This document shows positions 43,943 through 53,177 of a stretch of 64,000 bases of DNA, in pieces. Below the pieces are notes generated by a model that saw only the letters and a program-made list of their open reading frames with translations, was not told the origin of the DNA and ran no database searches. Numbering within the stretch: the first letter of the stretch is position 1; each line of letters opens with the position of its first letter. The position numbers and the translations under genes are program-made. This stretch comes from Bacteroidia bacterium. GTDB lineage: Bacteria; Bacteroidota; Bacteroidia; Cytophagales; Cyclobacteriaceae. The DNA lies in NCBI GenBank assembly GCA_030432655.1, contig JAUILA010000009.1, forward strand, positions 62,001-126,000, written 5' to 3'.

Positions 43943-46843
43943 TCAGGCTTCAACAGCCTCTTCTGAATCCTTGTAATCCTCCAGCGGCAGGCAGCTGCAC
44001 ATTAGGTTCCTGTCGCCATACGCACTGTCTATTCGTCCTACACTAGGCCAGAATTTATTCTCCCGTACATATCCAAGCGGATAAACCGCTTTTTCGCGTG
44101 AGTAGGGCTTTTCCCAATCCGCCACAGTCGCGACCATTGCCGTATGGGGAGCATTTTTGAGCACATTGTCTTCCGCGGTAAAAATACCATTCTCCACTTC
44201 CCGGATCTCTTCACGAATACTGATCAACGCATCACAAAAACGGTCCAGTTCCTCCCTGGTCTCACTTTCCGTCGGCTCGATCATCATGGTGCCGGCCACG
44301 GGAAACGAAACTGTCGGGGCGTGGAACCCGTAATCCATCAGCCGTTTTGCAATATCCTCCACTTCAATGCCCGATTTTTTAAACTCACGGCAGTCAATGA
44401 TCATTTCGTGGGCCGCCCGGCCATTCTTACCGGTGTACAGCACATCGTAATGCCCGGTGAGCCGCTCTTTAATGTAATTGGCATTGAGAATAGCCAGCTG
44501 GGTAGCTTTTGTAAGCCCCATTTTTCCCATCATCGCAATGTAGGCGTAGGATATTGTGAGAATGCTGGCACTACCCCAGGGCGCTGCGGAAATCGCAGGG
44601 ATCGCCTGATCACCTCCGGTCTTTACCAGCGGGTTACCCGGCAGAAACGGAACCAGTTGTTCCGCTACCCCGATCGGACCCATGCCCGGTCCGCCTCCCC
44701 CGTGGGGAATGCAGAAGGTCTTGTGAAGATTCAGGTGGCAAACATCGGCGCCAATCGCGGCCGGTGAGGTCAGCCCCACCTGCGCGTTCATATTCGCGCC
44801 GTCCATGTAGACCTGTCCGCCATATTCATGAATGATCTCACAAATTTCCATGATGCTTTCCTCAAACACACCGTGCGTGGAAGGATAAGTGACCATCAGC
44901 GCGGACAATTCGTCCTTGTTGGCCATTGCTTTCTCCTTCAGGTCTTCCAGGTCAATATTTCCTTTATCGTCACACTTAACAATTACCACCTTCATCCCTG
45001 CCATCACTGCACTGGCAGGATTGGTACCGTGCGCCGATGACGGGATAAGTGTCACGTTCCGGTGTGATTCGCCCCTGCTCTCATGATAGGCGCGAATAAC
45101 CATTAGTCCGGCATATTCCCCCTGTGCACCACTGTTGGGCTGCAGCGAGATTCCGGCAAAACCGGTGATCTCCTTAAGCCAGCTGACCAGCTCATTAAAC
45201 ATTTCATGGTACCCCACCGCCTGATCTTCCGGCGCGAATGGGTGAATATTTCCAAATTCCGGCCATGTTACCGGGATCATTTCAGTGGTTGCATTCAGCT
45301 TCATGGTACATGATCCCAATGAAATCATGCTGTGTACCAGCGACAGGTCCTTATTCTCCAGGCGCTTGATGTAGCGCAGCATTTCATGTTCGCTCCGGAA
45401 CATATTGAAAACCGGATGCGCCAGGTATTCCGTCCTGCGGATCAGCTTCTCCGGCCATTCCAGCGAAACAGACCCGGCCTGCTCACTCAGGTCAATATTC
45501 TTCACCTTTCCTGCAGCCACCGAAAAAACGCCGGTAAGCTCCTCGACATCCGTAAGGGTGGTAGTCTCACTAAGCGTAATACCAACGGTATCATCTCCGA
45601 AATAACGCAGGTTTATTTTTCCGGCCAGCGCCGCCTTCCGTAATCCTTCCACATTCTGACAGCGTACTTTAAGCGTATCAAAATAGTTTTCATTCAGCTG
45701 CTCAAAGCCCAGATTTTTCAATAGATTCTCCAGCAGACGCGTAAGTCCGTGAATCCTGCCGGCGATATTCCTGATTCCCTCCGGTCCGTGGTACACGGCA
45801 TACATACCCGCCATGACTGCCAGAAGCACCTGCGCCGTACAAATATTGGAGGTTGCCTTTTCACGCCTGATGTGCTGTTCCCTGGTTTGCAGTGCCATCC
45901 GATACCCGGGATTTCCCTGTGCATCCACAGAGGCACCAATAATACGCCCGGGCAATTGACGCTTAAACGATTCTTTGGTGGCAAAGAAAGCGGCATGCGG
46001 ACCGCCGTATCCCATCGGTACGCCGAATCGCTGACTCGAGCCAAAAACAACATCCGCCCCCTGCTCGCCCGGTGAAGTCAACAGGGCGAGGCTCATCAGG
46101 TCGGCAGCCACCGCCACCATTAAGCCCTGCTCTTTTGCCGCTGCCACCAGCTCACTTCGATCCTTGATCGCCCCGTTATTATCGGGATACTGATACATGA
46201 TACCATAAACATCAGGATCTGTCAGGTCCATCGCAGATAAATCCCCGATGACCAGTTCTATACCCGAGGGAACGGATCTCGTCCGCAGGATGTCCAGGGT
46301 CTGCGGAAACATCTCCTCATCCACATAAAATTTGGATGCTTTCTTTTTTGCACCGGATCGTGCCCCTGCCAGCATTGCCATGGCTTCGGCAGCCGCTGTG
46401 CCTTCGTCCAGCAGCGACGCATTGGCAATTTCCATGCCGGTGAGATCTGCAATCATTGTCTGGAAATTGATCAGTGCTTCCAGTCTTCCCTGTGCAATTT
46501 CTGCCTGGTAGGGGGTGTAGGCGGTATACCAGCCCGGATTCTCAAGGATATTCCGGAGAATGACCGACGGGGTTATGGTGGGATAATACCCGGTACCGAT
46601 ATAGTTCTTGAACTGCTTGTTCTTAGAGGCAAGGGTTTTGAAATCCTGTAGAAACACATTTTCCGGTTTGGCTTCCGGAAGATTTATGGTCTTCTTCAAC
46701 CTGATCGACGCCGGAATGGTCTGATCAATAAGTTCATCCAGGGAATTCAGTCCGATCTTTTCCAGCATCTCACTGATCTGTTGATCGTCCGGTCCGTTGT
46801 GCCGTGTGTCAAATCGCTCAAAATTATTGACGTCTAATTTCAT
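43943..46843 (-). CDS. gcvP: Glycine dehydrogenase (decarboxylating), P-protein
   Basis: A 966-residue PLP enzyme of the glycine cleavage system, the fused two-half form. It decarboxylates glycine and passes the aminomethyl group to the lipoylated H protein. The N-terminal half starts [17 protein letters not shown]; the C-terminal half holds the PLP lysine in [19 protein letters not shown] and [11 protein letters not shown]. Length is normal. It is monocistronic, converging with the M28 gene (11-nt gap). lipA, which makes the lipoyl cofactor needed by this system, lies 2 kb away. Confidence 0.98.
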   Translation of the reverse strand: MKLDVNNFERFDTRHNGPDDQQISEMLEKIGLNSLDELIDQTIPASIRLKKTINLPEAKPENVFLQDFKTLASKNKQFKNYIGTGYYPTITPSVILRNILENPGWYTAYTPYQAEIAQGRLEALINFQTMIADLTGMEIANASLLDEGTAAAEAMAMLAGARSGAKKKASKFYVDEEMFPQTLDILRTRSVPSGIELVIGDLSAMDLTDPDVYGIMYQYPDNNGAIKDRSELVAAAKEQGLMVAVAADLMSLALLTSPGEQGADVVFGSSQRFGVPMGYGGPHAAFFATKESFKRQLPGRIIGASVDAQGNPGYRMALQTREQHIRREKATSNICTAQVLLAVMAGMYAVYHGPEGIRNIAGRIHGLTRLLENLLKNLGFEQLNENYFDTLKVRCQNVEGLRKAALAGKINLRYFGDDTVGITLSETTTLTDVEELTGVFSVAAGKVKNIDLSEQAGSVSLEWPEKLIRRTEYLAHPVFNMFRSEHEMLRYIKRLENKDLSLVHSMISLGSCTMKLNATTEMIPVTWPEFGNIHPFAPEDQAVGYHEMFNELVSWLKEITGFAGISLQPNSGAQGEYAGLMVIRAYHESRGESHRNVTLIPSSAHGTNPASAVMAGMKVVIVKCDDKGNIDLEDLKEKAMANKDELSALMVTYPSTHGVFEESIMEICEIIHEYGGQVYMDGANMNAQVGLTSPAAIGADVCHLNLHKTFCIPHGGGGPGMGPIGVAEQLVPFLPGNPLVKTGGDQAIPAISAAPWGSASILTISYAYIAMMGKMGLTKATQLAILNANYIKERLTGHYDVLYTGKNGRAAHEMIIDCREFKKSGIEVEDIAKRLMDYGFHAPTVSFPVAGTMMIEPTESETREELDRFCDALISIREEIREVENGIFTAEDNVLKNAPHTAMVATVADWEKPYSREKAVYPLGYVRENKFWPSVGRIDSAYGDRNLMCSCLPLEDYKDSEEAVEA

Positions 46844-46903
46844 GGTTCGCAGTCTGATCTGAATTTAACAATTATCCCATTCAGGGCTTCCGGAATGGCA
46901 GTG

Positions 46904-46911
46904 CAAATTTA
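46904..46911 (-). promoter_or_regulatory. Candidate -7 box for gcvP
   Basis: TAAATTTG on the minus strand fits TAnnTTTG and lies 60 nt upstream of the gcvP start. No good TTTG lies at the right distance, so support is partial. Confidence 0.35.
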
Positions 46912-47027
46912 GTAGAATATTCTGTAAAAGAAGTCCTCCTTTAATAGTATTCATGGCAGGTTATTCGCACTTATATAATCATATTACCTTTCACTTAGTA
47001 TAAGTATTCTGCCTTCTGTGTTTTTAA

Positions 47028-47035
47028 TAGATTTG
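47028..47035 (+). promoter_or_regulatory. Candidate -7 box for the second M28 gene
   Basis: TAGATTTG matches TAnnTTTG exactly, 29 nt before the start codon at 47065. The -33 region is weak. Confidence 0.4.
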
Positions 47036-47064
47036 CAGCGATAATTGTTTGAACAAACTTGTTT

Positions 47065-48576
47065 ATGAAAAAATTAATTCCAATCCTGAGCCTGATCATG
47101 CTGTGGTGTATTGCCCCGGCATCCGGTCAGCAAGATGCTGATCCGACAGCATATGCCTCCACCATTGAGGAGGAAGATTTTAAGGACCTGCTTGGCATCA
47201 TCGCCTCTGATGCCATGGAGGGCCGGGAAACCGGTGAGAGAGGACAGAAAATGGCCGCGGCTTTTATTCGTGCAGAATTTGAGCGCCTGGGACTGACACC
47301 GCCGGTGGATGATAACGGACAAAAAAGTTATTATCAGAAAATTACACTATACGCAGCTGTTCCCGCAGAGACCTACCTGACGGTGGACGGGGAGAAGATC
47401 AGCAACTTTGAAGGCATGGTACATGTCGGCGGGGCCGGAACCCGGGAGGTAAATGACCTGGAAGTGGTTTTCGGCGGCAACGGCTCGGAAGAGGCGTTAA
47501 GCGGCCTGGATGCAGAAGGCAAAGCACTCCTTGTCTGGGTTAACGGCCGTCGCGAACAGCAGGCGGTCATTGAGCGGTCAGGAGAATTGAAACCTGCTGT
47601 GATGCTTATGGTGCCTGCAGCAAACGATGAGGAATTCAACCAACTCGCCAGCCGTTATAAATCATACCTGATGAACGGGCGTCTGAGGGCAGAAAAGCCG
47701 GAAGCAAATGCAGACGGAAATGATTCCTTCCTTATTCCTCCTTCACTGGCCGCAAAAATTCTCGGCAAGGACCTGGATAAGGTTACTCAGGCAGTGGAAG
47801 ACGGCAAACTGAAAGGATTCAAACCGGAGGAGATCAGCTTTAAGACTTCATCAGCTATCCGCGAAGTGGAAACCGAAAATGTACTCGGGTACATGGAAGG
47901 TACTGACAAGAAAGAAGAACTGGTGATTTTAACAGCACACTACGATCATATCGGCCGGAATGGTGACGAGATCAACAACGGAGCTGACGATGACGGATCC
48001 GGAACTACGAGCATCATTGAGATTGCCGAAGCATTCTCCAAAGCAAAGGAAGAAGGTAACGGACCCCGCCGCAGTATCCTGTTTATGACAGTGACCGGTG
48101 AGGAAAAAGGTCTTCTCGGCTCAGGTTATTACGCGTCGAACCCTGTTTTTCCCCTGGAGAATACAATAGTTGATTTGAATATTGATATGATCGGGCGCAT
48201 TGATCCGGCCCACGAGGAAGATGGTAAATATGTGTACCTGGTCGGATCAAACCGTTTATCCACCGAACTGCATGAAATCAGTGAGGCAACGAACGAGAAA
48301 TACACCAAACTGAGCCTGGATTACACGTATAATGATGAGAATCATCCGGATCGCATCTATTATCGTTCTGATCACTGGAATTTCGCGAAGAACAATATTC
48401 CTATCATTTTTTACTTCACAGGTATTCATGAAGATTACCACCGTCCGACAGATACGGCTGACAAGATCAATTATGATTTGCTTACCATCCGCGCCCGCCT
48501 GGTATTCTATACTGCCTGGGAGCTGGCAAACAGAAACGAACGAATCGTGGTGGATGTAAAAGCTGAAGGAGAATAA
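47065..48576 (+). CDS. M28 family exported aminopeptidase
   Basis: About 503 residues with a Sec signal peptide ending at PASGQ. A protease-associated-like insert (about 95-250) interrupts the M28 domain, whose zinc ligands are visible: LTAHYDHIG, NGADDDGSGT, VTGEEKGLLGS (catalytic Glu pair), NIDMIG and DYHRPTDT. Such proteins are periplasmic or secreted aminopeptidases that trim peptides. ATG 47065 fits the signal peptide. It ends at a strong terminator. Confidence 0.92.
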   Translation: MKKLIPILSLIMLWCIAPASGQQDADPTAYASTIEEEDFKDLLGIIASDAMEGRETGERGQKMAAAFIRAEFERLGLTPPVDDNGQKSYYQKITLYAAVPAETYLTVDGEKISNFEGMVHVGGAGTREVNDLEVVFGGNGSEEALSGLDAEGKALLVWVNGRREQQAVIERSGELKPAVMLMVPAANDEEFNQLASRYKSYLMNGRLRAEKPEANADGNDSFLIPPSLAAKILGKDLDKVTQAVEDGKLKGFKPEEISFKTSSAIREVETENVLGYMEGTDKKEELVILTAHYDHIGRNGDEINNGADDDGSGTTSIIEIAEAFSKAKEEGNGPRRSILFMTVTGEEKGLLGSGYYASNPVFPLENTIVDLNIDMIGRIDPAHEEDGKYVYLVGSNRLSTELHEISEATNEKYTKLSLDYTYNDENHPDRIYYRSDHWNFAKNNIPIIFYFTGIHEDYHRPTDTADKINYDLLTIRARLVFYTAWELANRNERIVVDVKAEGE

Positions 48577-48600
48577 TCCAGATCTTTGTTTTAGGTTATA

Positions 48601-48631
48601 AAAAAGCCGGGAGATTTTCCCGGCTTTTTTT
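48601..48631 (+). terminator. Intrinsic terminator after the M28 gene
   Basis: GCCGGGA pairs with TCCCGGC round a short loop, preceded by five As and followed by seven Ts. It lies 25 nt after the stop of the M28 gene and is symmetrical enough to act both ways. Confidence 0.9.
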
Positions 48632-48655
48632 GTTTATTAATCCTGGTCTTCCGAT

Positions 48656-48816
48656 GGTCTGAGCGTCCACGCTCAGACCGGAAAATGCCAACGATGTAGG
48701 GTGGATTCTAAGACCCTTGCCAGGAGCCGGCACCTATGGAAACCAATCTTCGTAGTAACGGGATCTCCGGTTCCTGCGGCCCGGAGATGACATTTGAGAG
48801 TGGGATCCCCACTCTC
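48656..48816. repeat. Cluster of three GC-rich hairpins
   Basis: Three perfect stems without T-runs follow one another in the gap between convergent genes: GGTCTGAGCGT/ACGCTCAGACC (48656-48666, 48669-48679), ATCTCCGG/CCGGAGAT (48763-48770, 48781-48788) and GAGAGTGGG/CCCACTCTC (48796-48804, 48808-48816). Their sequences differ from one another. They look like dispersed palindromic elements. Confidence 0.55.
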
Positions 48817-48820
48817 TCCC

Positions 48821-48844
48821 TTCTCCTTCTCCTTCTCCTTCTCC
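48821..48844. repeat. Hexanucleotide tandem repeat (TTCTCC)4
   Basis: Four exact TTCTCC units, followed by degenerate copies to about 48857, end 9 nt before the lipA stop codon (48866). On the lipA strand they read GGAGAA, a purine-only run. Repeat number may vary by slippage. Confidence 0.8.
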
Positions 48845-48865
48845 TTTTCTTTCTCCCTCTGAATT

Positions 48866-49753
48866 TTAAATCGCAACATCCACATGCCGCTCAGCATGGT
48901 ACGAGGAGCGAACGAGCGGACCTGATTCCACGTATTTGAGTCCGCGGCGCAGGCCTTCTTCTTTGTACGCTTCAAACTGATCGGGATGAATCCATGATGC
49001 TACTTCCAGGTGCATCTTGGTAGGCTGGAGATATTGTCCGAGTGTCAGGATATCTAGACCGTGCGCAACCAGGTCATCCATTGCCTTATACACTTCATCT
49101 TCTGTTTCTCCTACCCCCAGCATAATTCCGGATTTTGTTCGTTTACCGGCTTCTTTGGTCAGCTTTATCTGCTCCAGGCTCCTGTTATATTTGGCCTGCG
49201 GACGTACGCGTCGGTAAAGTCTCTCCACTGTTTCCACATTATGCGAAACCACTTCCTGTCCGCCTTCAATCATCCGGTAAAGAGCATCCCAGTTTCCCTT
49301 CACATCCGGAATGAGTGTTTCGATGGTTGTGGAAGGGCTCAGTTTCTTCGTTTGCACCACTGTCTGATACCAGATCTCTGCCCCTCGGTCTTTAAGCTCA
49401 TCACGATTGACCGAAGTGATCACCGCATGCTTTACCCCCATGGTTTTGATTGCCTCAGCTACACGTTTCGGTTCATCCTCATCATATTCCGGGGGACGAC
49501 CAGTGGCAACGGCACAGAAAGTACAACTCCGGGTACATACATTCCCGAGGATCATGAAGGTGGCTGTTCCTGCTCCCCAGCATTCTCCCATGTTGGGACA
49601 ATTACCTGATTCACATATCGTATGGAGCTTATGTTCATCCACCAGCTTCCTCACCCGTGCGTACTCCTTACCAACAGGCAGCTTCACCCGAAGCCAGTCC
49701 GGCTTACGGTTACGTTTCTGTTCAGATTTATCTATAACAGGAAGTTCTATCAT
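48866..49753 (-). CDS. lipA: Lipoyl synthase
   Basis: A 295-residue radical-SAM enzyme inserting two sulfurs into octanoyl-lipoyl domains. The auxiliary cluster motif C-x4-C-x5-C (Cys 47, 52, 58) and radical-SAM C-x3-C-x2-C (Cys 73, 77, 80) are intact, and the C-terminal RSSY serine motif is present (VRSSYHAE). Lipoyl groups are needed by the glycine cleavage system (gcvP nearby) and by 2-oxoacid dehydrogenases (the E1 fusion downstream). Length is normal. Confidence 0.98.
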   Translation of the reverse strand: MIELPVIDKSEQKRNRKPDWLRVKLPVGKEYARVRKLVDEHKLHTICESGNCPNMGECWGAGTATFMILGNVCTRSCTFCAVATGRPPEYDEDEPKRVAEAIKTMGVKHAVITSVNRDELKDRGAEIWYQTVVQTKKLSPSTTIETLIPDVKGNWDALYRMIEGGQEVVSHNVETVERLYRRVRPQAKYNRSLEQIKLTKEAGKRTKSGIMLGVGETEDEVYKAMDDLVAHGLDILTLGQYLQPTKMHLEVASWIHPDQFEAYKEEGLRRGLKYVESGPLVRSSYHAERHVDVAI

Positions 49754-49772
49754 TTCAAGAGGTCTTTAAATG

Positions 49773-49780
49773 CAAACTTA
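49773..49780 (-). promoter_or_regulatory. Candidate -7 box for lipA
   Basis: TAAGTTTG (minus strand) fits TAnnTTTG and lies 19 nt upstream of the lipA start. No TTTG occurs at the usual spacing. Confidence 0.4.
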
Positions 49781-49815
49781 GGTAATTAACCAAAAGAATT
49801 CGATAGTGGTTCAGT

Positions 49816-50547
49816 TTATCTCCGTGAACCGTAGAAAAGTGTAATGAATGCCGTGGGAAAGATTGCTGAATTGTCTGCGGTAGGCATCAGAACGATCTCC
49901 TGGGTATAGGCATCCAGCAACAGCCCGATCTCAAACCCGGTAACACTCGACTTGATCGTTCCCAGTTCAAAACTCAGACCTGCCTTCAGGTTTGCTCCAA
50001 TGCGAATTTTTGATTCTGTGACCCCCTGGAAAAGCCTACCGGTTCCCAGGATCTGGTCATAACTGTGATTCGGGTTATTCGGATCGTATTGCTCAGTCCG
50101 GCTTATGATGGTGTTCCGGTCCGTGGTATAATCAATATAATAAGGGGCAAGCAAACCAAGTGACGGACCGATGGCCGCGATCGCCTTAATCTCTACTCCC
50201 TGGCTGGGTGCCTTGCGGAAAAGGATCAGCTCCCGGCCGTACTGGAAGCGAAACGAATAGAGGTAATTACTCTTGCCGTAAATATAAAAATTTCCTGTCC
50301 GTGAGTTTCTCCTGGTTTCCTGGGAATGCTTGACATTAACCACTTCAAGCCCATAACTTTCAAACATCTTGTCACTGATCCTGCGTGATTTCCGCAACAT
50401 AAACCCACCGATCAGTCCGCCGGCAGTATTCTTGTTTATCCCCCATACAAATTCAGACTCATACATATCAGCCTCTATCTGCTGAGCGCCGGCAGCGAGA
50501 GGAAAGATGAGGAAAATGAGGAGTACTAAGTAAAGAGGACGAGGCAT
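49816..50547 (-). CDS. Outer-membrane beta-barrel candidate, 243 aa
   Basis: A signal peptide (MPRPLYLVLLIFLIFPLAAGAQQ) precedes about 220 residues of alternating amphipathic strands rich in Gly/Tyr/Phe, for example NTAGGLIGGFML, FYIYGKSNYLYSFRFQYGREL and IGANLKAGLSFELG. It ends in the aromatic strand ITLFYGSRR. This is typical of a small outer-membrane barrel, but I do not recognise a named family. ATG 50547 is chosen. Just upstream is a nested palindrome. lipA follows 62 nt downstream on the same strand. Confidence 0.72.
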   Translation of the reverse strand: MPRPLYLVLLIFLIFPLAAGAQQIEADMYESEFVWGINKNTAGGLIGGFMLRKSRRISDKMFESYGLEVVNVKHSQETRRNSRTGNFYIYGKSNYLYSFRFQYGRELILFRKAPSQGVEIKAIAAIGPSLGLLAPYYIDYTTDRNTIISRTEQYDPNNPNHSYDQILGTGRLFQGVTESKIRIGANLKAGLSFELGTIKSSVTGFEIGLLLDAYTQEIVLMPTADNSAIFPTAFITLFYGSRR

Positions 50548-50552
50548 ATGCA

Positions 50553-50598
50553 ACGTATTACAGTTAACTAATTTAGTTAAAGTTTAACATTAATACGT
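50553..50598 (-). promoter_or_regulatory. Nested AT-rich palindrome upstream of the barrel gene
   Basis: Outer arms ACGTATTA / TAATACGT (50553-50560, 50591-50598) and inner arms TTAACTA / TAGTTAA (50564-50570, 50574-50580) are both perfect. The outer left arm ends 6 nt before the start codon. An operator or an mRNA leader stem are both possible. Confidence 0.45.
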
Positions 50599-50653
50599 GT
50601 TTTTTGGTTTAGTATTTTTATTCCCATCAAAATTTTTATAAGCGGTGAGTTGC

Positions 50654-50986
50654 TCAGGAAGCAACCCTGGCTACGATTTCATGGTAGTCAATACTCATAT
50701 GAGACGCATCATAGATGCATTCTCCACCGGAAATCAGCAGTACCTGCGGACTTTCATGAGGAATCTGGAATTCGGAAGCAATCGCCTGACTGACCTCACG
50801 GTATCTTACCAGGTCCAGTATATAAGGTTCCACTGTACCGGAATCATCCCAGTTTCTTTCCAGACGGTTCTTGGCCATGGAGCTCAGACTGCAGCGTGTG
50901 CTGTGTTTAAAAATTAAAATAGGTTTCTCGCGGGACTGTTCTTTGATTTGGTTCAGTTCTTCGCGCTCAGATAGTTCCTTCCACAT
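50654..50986 (-). CDS. ytxJ: Bacillithiol system redox protein YtxJ (monothiol bacilliredoxin-like)
   Basis: A 110-residue thioredoxin-fold protein. PILIFKHSTRCSLSSMA places a single active cysteine (Cys 32) in a CxxS motif, with the conserved ESPQVLLISGGE cis-Pro region. Members are linked to bacillithiol and reduce protein-bacillithiol mixed disulfides. There is no signal peptide. It starts 3 nt after the stop of the exported basic repeat protein, so the two form an operon, an unexpected pairing of a cytoplasmic redox factor with an exported cationic protein. Confidence 0.92.
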   Translation of the reverse strand: MWKELSEREELNQIKEQSREKPILIFKHSTRCSLSSMAKNRLERNWDDSGTVEPYILDLVRYREVSQAIASEFQIPHESPQVLLISGGECIYDASHMSIDYHEIVARVAS

Positions 50987-50989
50987 AAT

Positions 50990-53017
50990 TTAGTCATTCC
51001 ACAAGCCCTTTTCTCCCTTGTCAAAACGTGGCTTCCGTTCCTTTTCTTTAAGGTTTACGGGCTGGTTTTCCTGTTTCCTGAATAATTTAGACCACCATAC
51101 TTTCAGGCTGAAATTCTTTCGTTCATTCCTTGCCGTACGTGACTGATCCTCAAATTTATGTGATGGATGGCGATTCTTATATCTTTTTTTAGACATTTTA
51201 ATATTTCCCTGGTACTGACTGGCCTGCACCATTGCCCGGGATGGTCCGATTCCTTTTAGTGCTCCTTCGGCAGAATTCGGGTTTTTCGTGTACCGGAATC
51301 TTCTTTTCATACTGCCCTGGTAGGACATTGCCTGGGTAGTGCCCTTTCCTACAGGCTTCACACGAAGGGATTCGTCAGCCGCACTAGGATTCTTCACATA
51401 CCTGAAGCTCCGCTTCTGTGTACCCTGGAAACTGGTTGCCACCCGGGTGTCTTTTCCAGGCACCAGCTGCTGTAGTGGTTCGCCGTCATTATTCCAGGGG
51501 AGCACGGACACAGAACCGCCCGCACCTTTGGGTGACTTCCTGGGCCCTTTCGAATTCCCTTTGAACGCTGCGATATTAATGTCCTGGTGTGATGCATCCC
51601 TGCTGCGAATAGCTTTACCATCATTGTTCCACCTGGCCCGGCTTAGTGAATTCCCTTTATTTTTTGGCGGGCGCCCTCCGAAGCGCAAATTACCCTGGTA
51701 CCGCGCAATCTGATTGTCCTGCCTTCCCGGTCCGAATCCGCGTACAGGCTTGCCATCGTTATTTCTCCGCATTTTGGCGCTGATACTGCCGCCGCCTTCA
51801 AGACCCCTGGTTGTCCGAATGTTCCCGCTGTGTTTTGCCACACGGATATCCTGAGACCGGACGCCCCGGTTCTGCAAAGACCTGCCACGGTTATTGTGCC
51901 TTCCGCCACCGCCACCATACATCGGTGAAGTCGATCGGGGAACTATTCTTTTCCTGTGCGGAGTCTCTGTTGGTTTCGAAGCTGATTGCCATGGTTTGAA
52001 TTTATACGCTTTCTTTCCGGTGAAGGTGGTCTGCACGGATCCCGCTTTATAAACGCTTCTCCTGCCAGCCTTTTCACCGCCTTTAGTTACCGAAATATCT
52101 TTTCTGGGAAATGCCCGTCCTGAGTAAGCCTTTTCTCCGCGTCGGGTGGCAGATAACTGTGACCCGTATTTCCCGGCTCGTCTGCCGGCGCGCTCCGGCG
52201 GACGGGTTGCAGACATATTTCCTCTTGGCTTTGCCCTTCCCGAGTACGGCTGATCACCACGACGGGTGGTTCTCCTGTTCTTAAATGATGGTGGCCCCTG
52301 TATCGACGGGCGATCCGTGGTCCTTTTTAAGCGGAATTTTCTGCCGGCGATATTTCCTTTATGGGCACTCTCCCACTCAGACCGTTCCCTCCAGGCATAC
52401 GGATTTTTCTTTTTATTTCTGATATAGGCCCCGGAAGCGGATCTGGGGACAATTCGTTTTGTTTTTTTAACGCGTTCTGTTGGCCGTGAAGCCGACTGTG
52501 CGGGCTGAAATTTGTAGGCATTTTTACCGGCAAATGTTGTTCTTAAAGACCCGGCACTGTATATACTGCCCTTTCCTGCACGTTCTCTTCTGCGCTGCGA
52601 ATAACGTGGACTCGACCTGAAAAACTTGACCCGGCGGGTCTCCGACATTTTTCTTCCGGCATATGGATTGGGCCTGGGATAAACCACCCGTGACCGTCCG
52701 GAACTTTTAGGTATTAGCCTTCTGCCGGCAATATCACCACGGTGGGCCTTATCTCCCTGCTTGGTACGGGCTTTGAACCTGAACATCCGCCTCTCCCTGC
52801 GATTTGATTTCGCGTCTTCCTTTTTTCGTTTGAGCCGGCGGTTTTTGCGGTTTTTGCGTTCATTACGCTTTTCGTATTCCGTCTTGCCTTTCTGCTGGGC
52901 GTGTGATTCAGGGGCCTGAACAAGGCATAACACTCCTGTGAGCAGGAGAATAAGCCATAAATAGCTCCACCTGCCGGATCGTCTCACCGGAATTGTATGT
53001 TTTCGCGCGTTATGCAA
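50990..53017 (-). CDS. Exported, highly basic repetitive protein, 675 aa
   Basis: A Sec signal peptide (about residues 18-42, ending SHAQQ) is followed by about 630 residues rich in Arg, Lys, Gly and Asn. Repeats are visible: two copies of an AYKF-QSAS-PTE-KRIVPRS block (about 160-195 and 330-365), several GNI/YQGN and NNDGKP-type units (about 400-510), and two SFRYVKNPSA/RFRYTKNPNS units near the end. There are very few acidic residues except at the C-terminus, and I found no known domain. The start is TTG at 53017; GTG at 52987 would also give a signal peptide. It shares an operon with ytxJ. Possible roles include binding polyanions or forming a surface matrix (speculative). Confidence 0.75.
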   Translation of the reverse strand: MHNARKHTIPVRRSGRWSYLWLILLLTGVLCLVQAPESHAQQKGKTEYEKRNERKNRKNRRLKRKKEDAKSNRRERRMFRFKARTKQGDKAHRGDIAGRRLIPKSSGRSRVVYPRPNPYAGRKMSETRRVKFFRSSPRYSQRRRERAGKGSIYSAGSLRTTFAGKNAYKFQPAQSASRPTERVKKTKRIVPRSASGAYIRNKKKNPYAWRERSEWESAHKGNIAGRKFRLKRTTDRPSIQGPPSFKNRRTTRRGDQPYSGRAKPRGNMSATRPPERAGRRAGKYGSQLSATRRGEKAYSGRAFPRKDISVTKGGEKAGRRSVYKAGSVQTTFTGKKAYKFKPWQSASKPTETPHRKRIVPRSTSPMYGGGGGRHNNRGRSLQNRGVRSQDIRVAKHSGNIRTTRGLEGGGSISAKMRRNNDGKPVRGFGPGRQDNQIARYQGNLRFGGRPPKNKGNSLSRARWNNDGKAIRSRDASHQDINIAAFKGNSKGPRKSPKGAGGSVSVLPWNNDGEPLQQLVPGKDTRVATSFQGTQKRSFRYVKNPSAADESLRVKPVGKGTTQAMSYQGSMKRRFRYTKNPNSAEGALKGIGPSRAMVQASQYQGNIKMSKKRYKNRHPSHKFEDQSRTARNERKNFSLKVWWSKLFRKQENQPVNLKEKERKPRFDKGEKGLWND

Positions 53018-53124
53018 AAAAAATAGTCTCTCTTAAAAAATAGCTACCCGCTGAGGATAGATACATGAAATAGCAAATAGGAAACTGAAAATCACGCATG
53101 ATGTAAGGAAAAACTCCATAATCC

Positions 53125-53139
53125 ACGTGATATTCACGT
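53125..53139. promoter_or_regulatory. Perfect palindrome ACGTGA-TAT-TCACGT
   Basis: Six-bp arms round TAT lie in the 160-nt gap between the E1 dehydrogenase stop and the basic repeat protein start. It could be an operator for the repeat-protein/ytxJ operon. No T-run follows, so it is not a clear terminator. Confidence 0.38.
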
Positions 53140-53177
53140 TCCTGGTACAAAACCAATTCTATAACGCCGGAAGATAA

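Noticed and set aside
44144-44767. 207-codon plus-strand frame opposite gcvP
   Set aside because: Antisense shadow of a highly conserved gene; no recognisable motifs.
48736-48939. Plus-strand frame with a poly-Leu run opposite lipA
   Set aside because: The hydrophobic run is just the TTCTCC repeat read on the other strand; it overlaps lipA antisense.
48673-48975. Minus-strand frame with a (KE)n run overlapping the lipA end
   Set aside because: It is the hexanucleotide repeat read in one frame and overlaps well-supported lipA; no start context or homology-like pattern.
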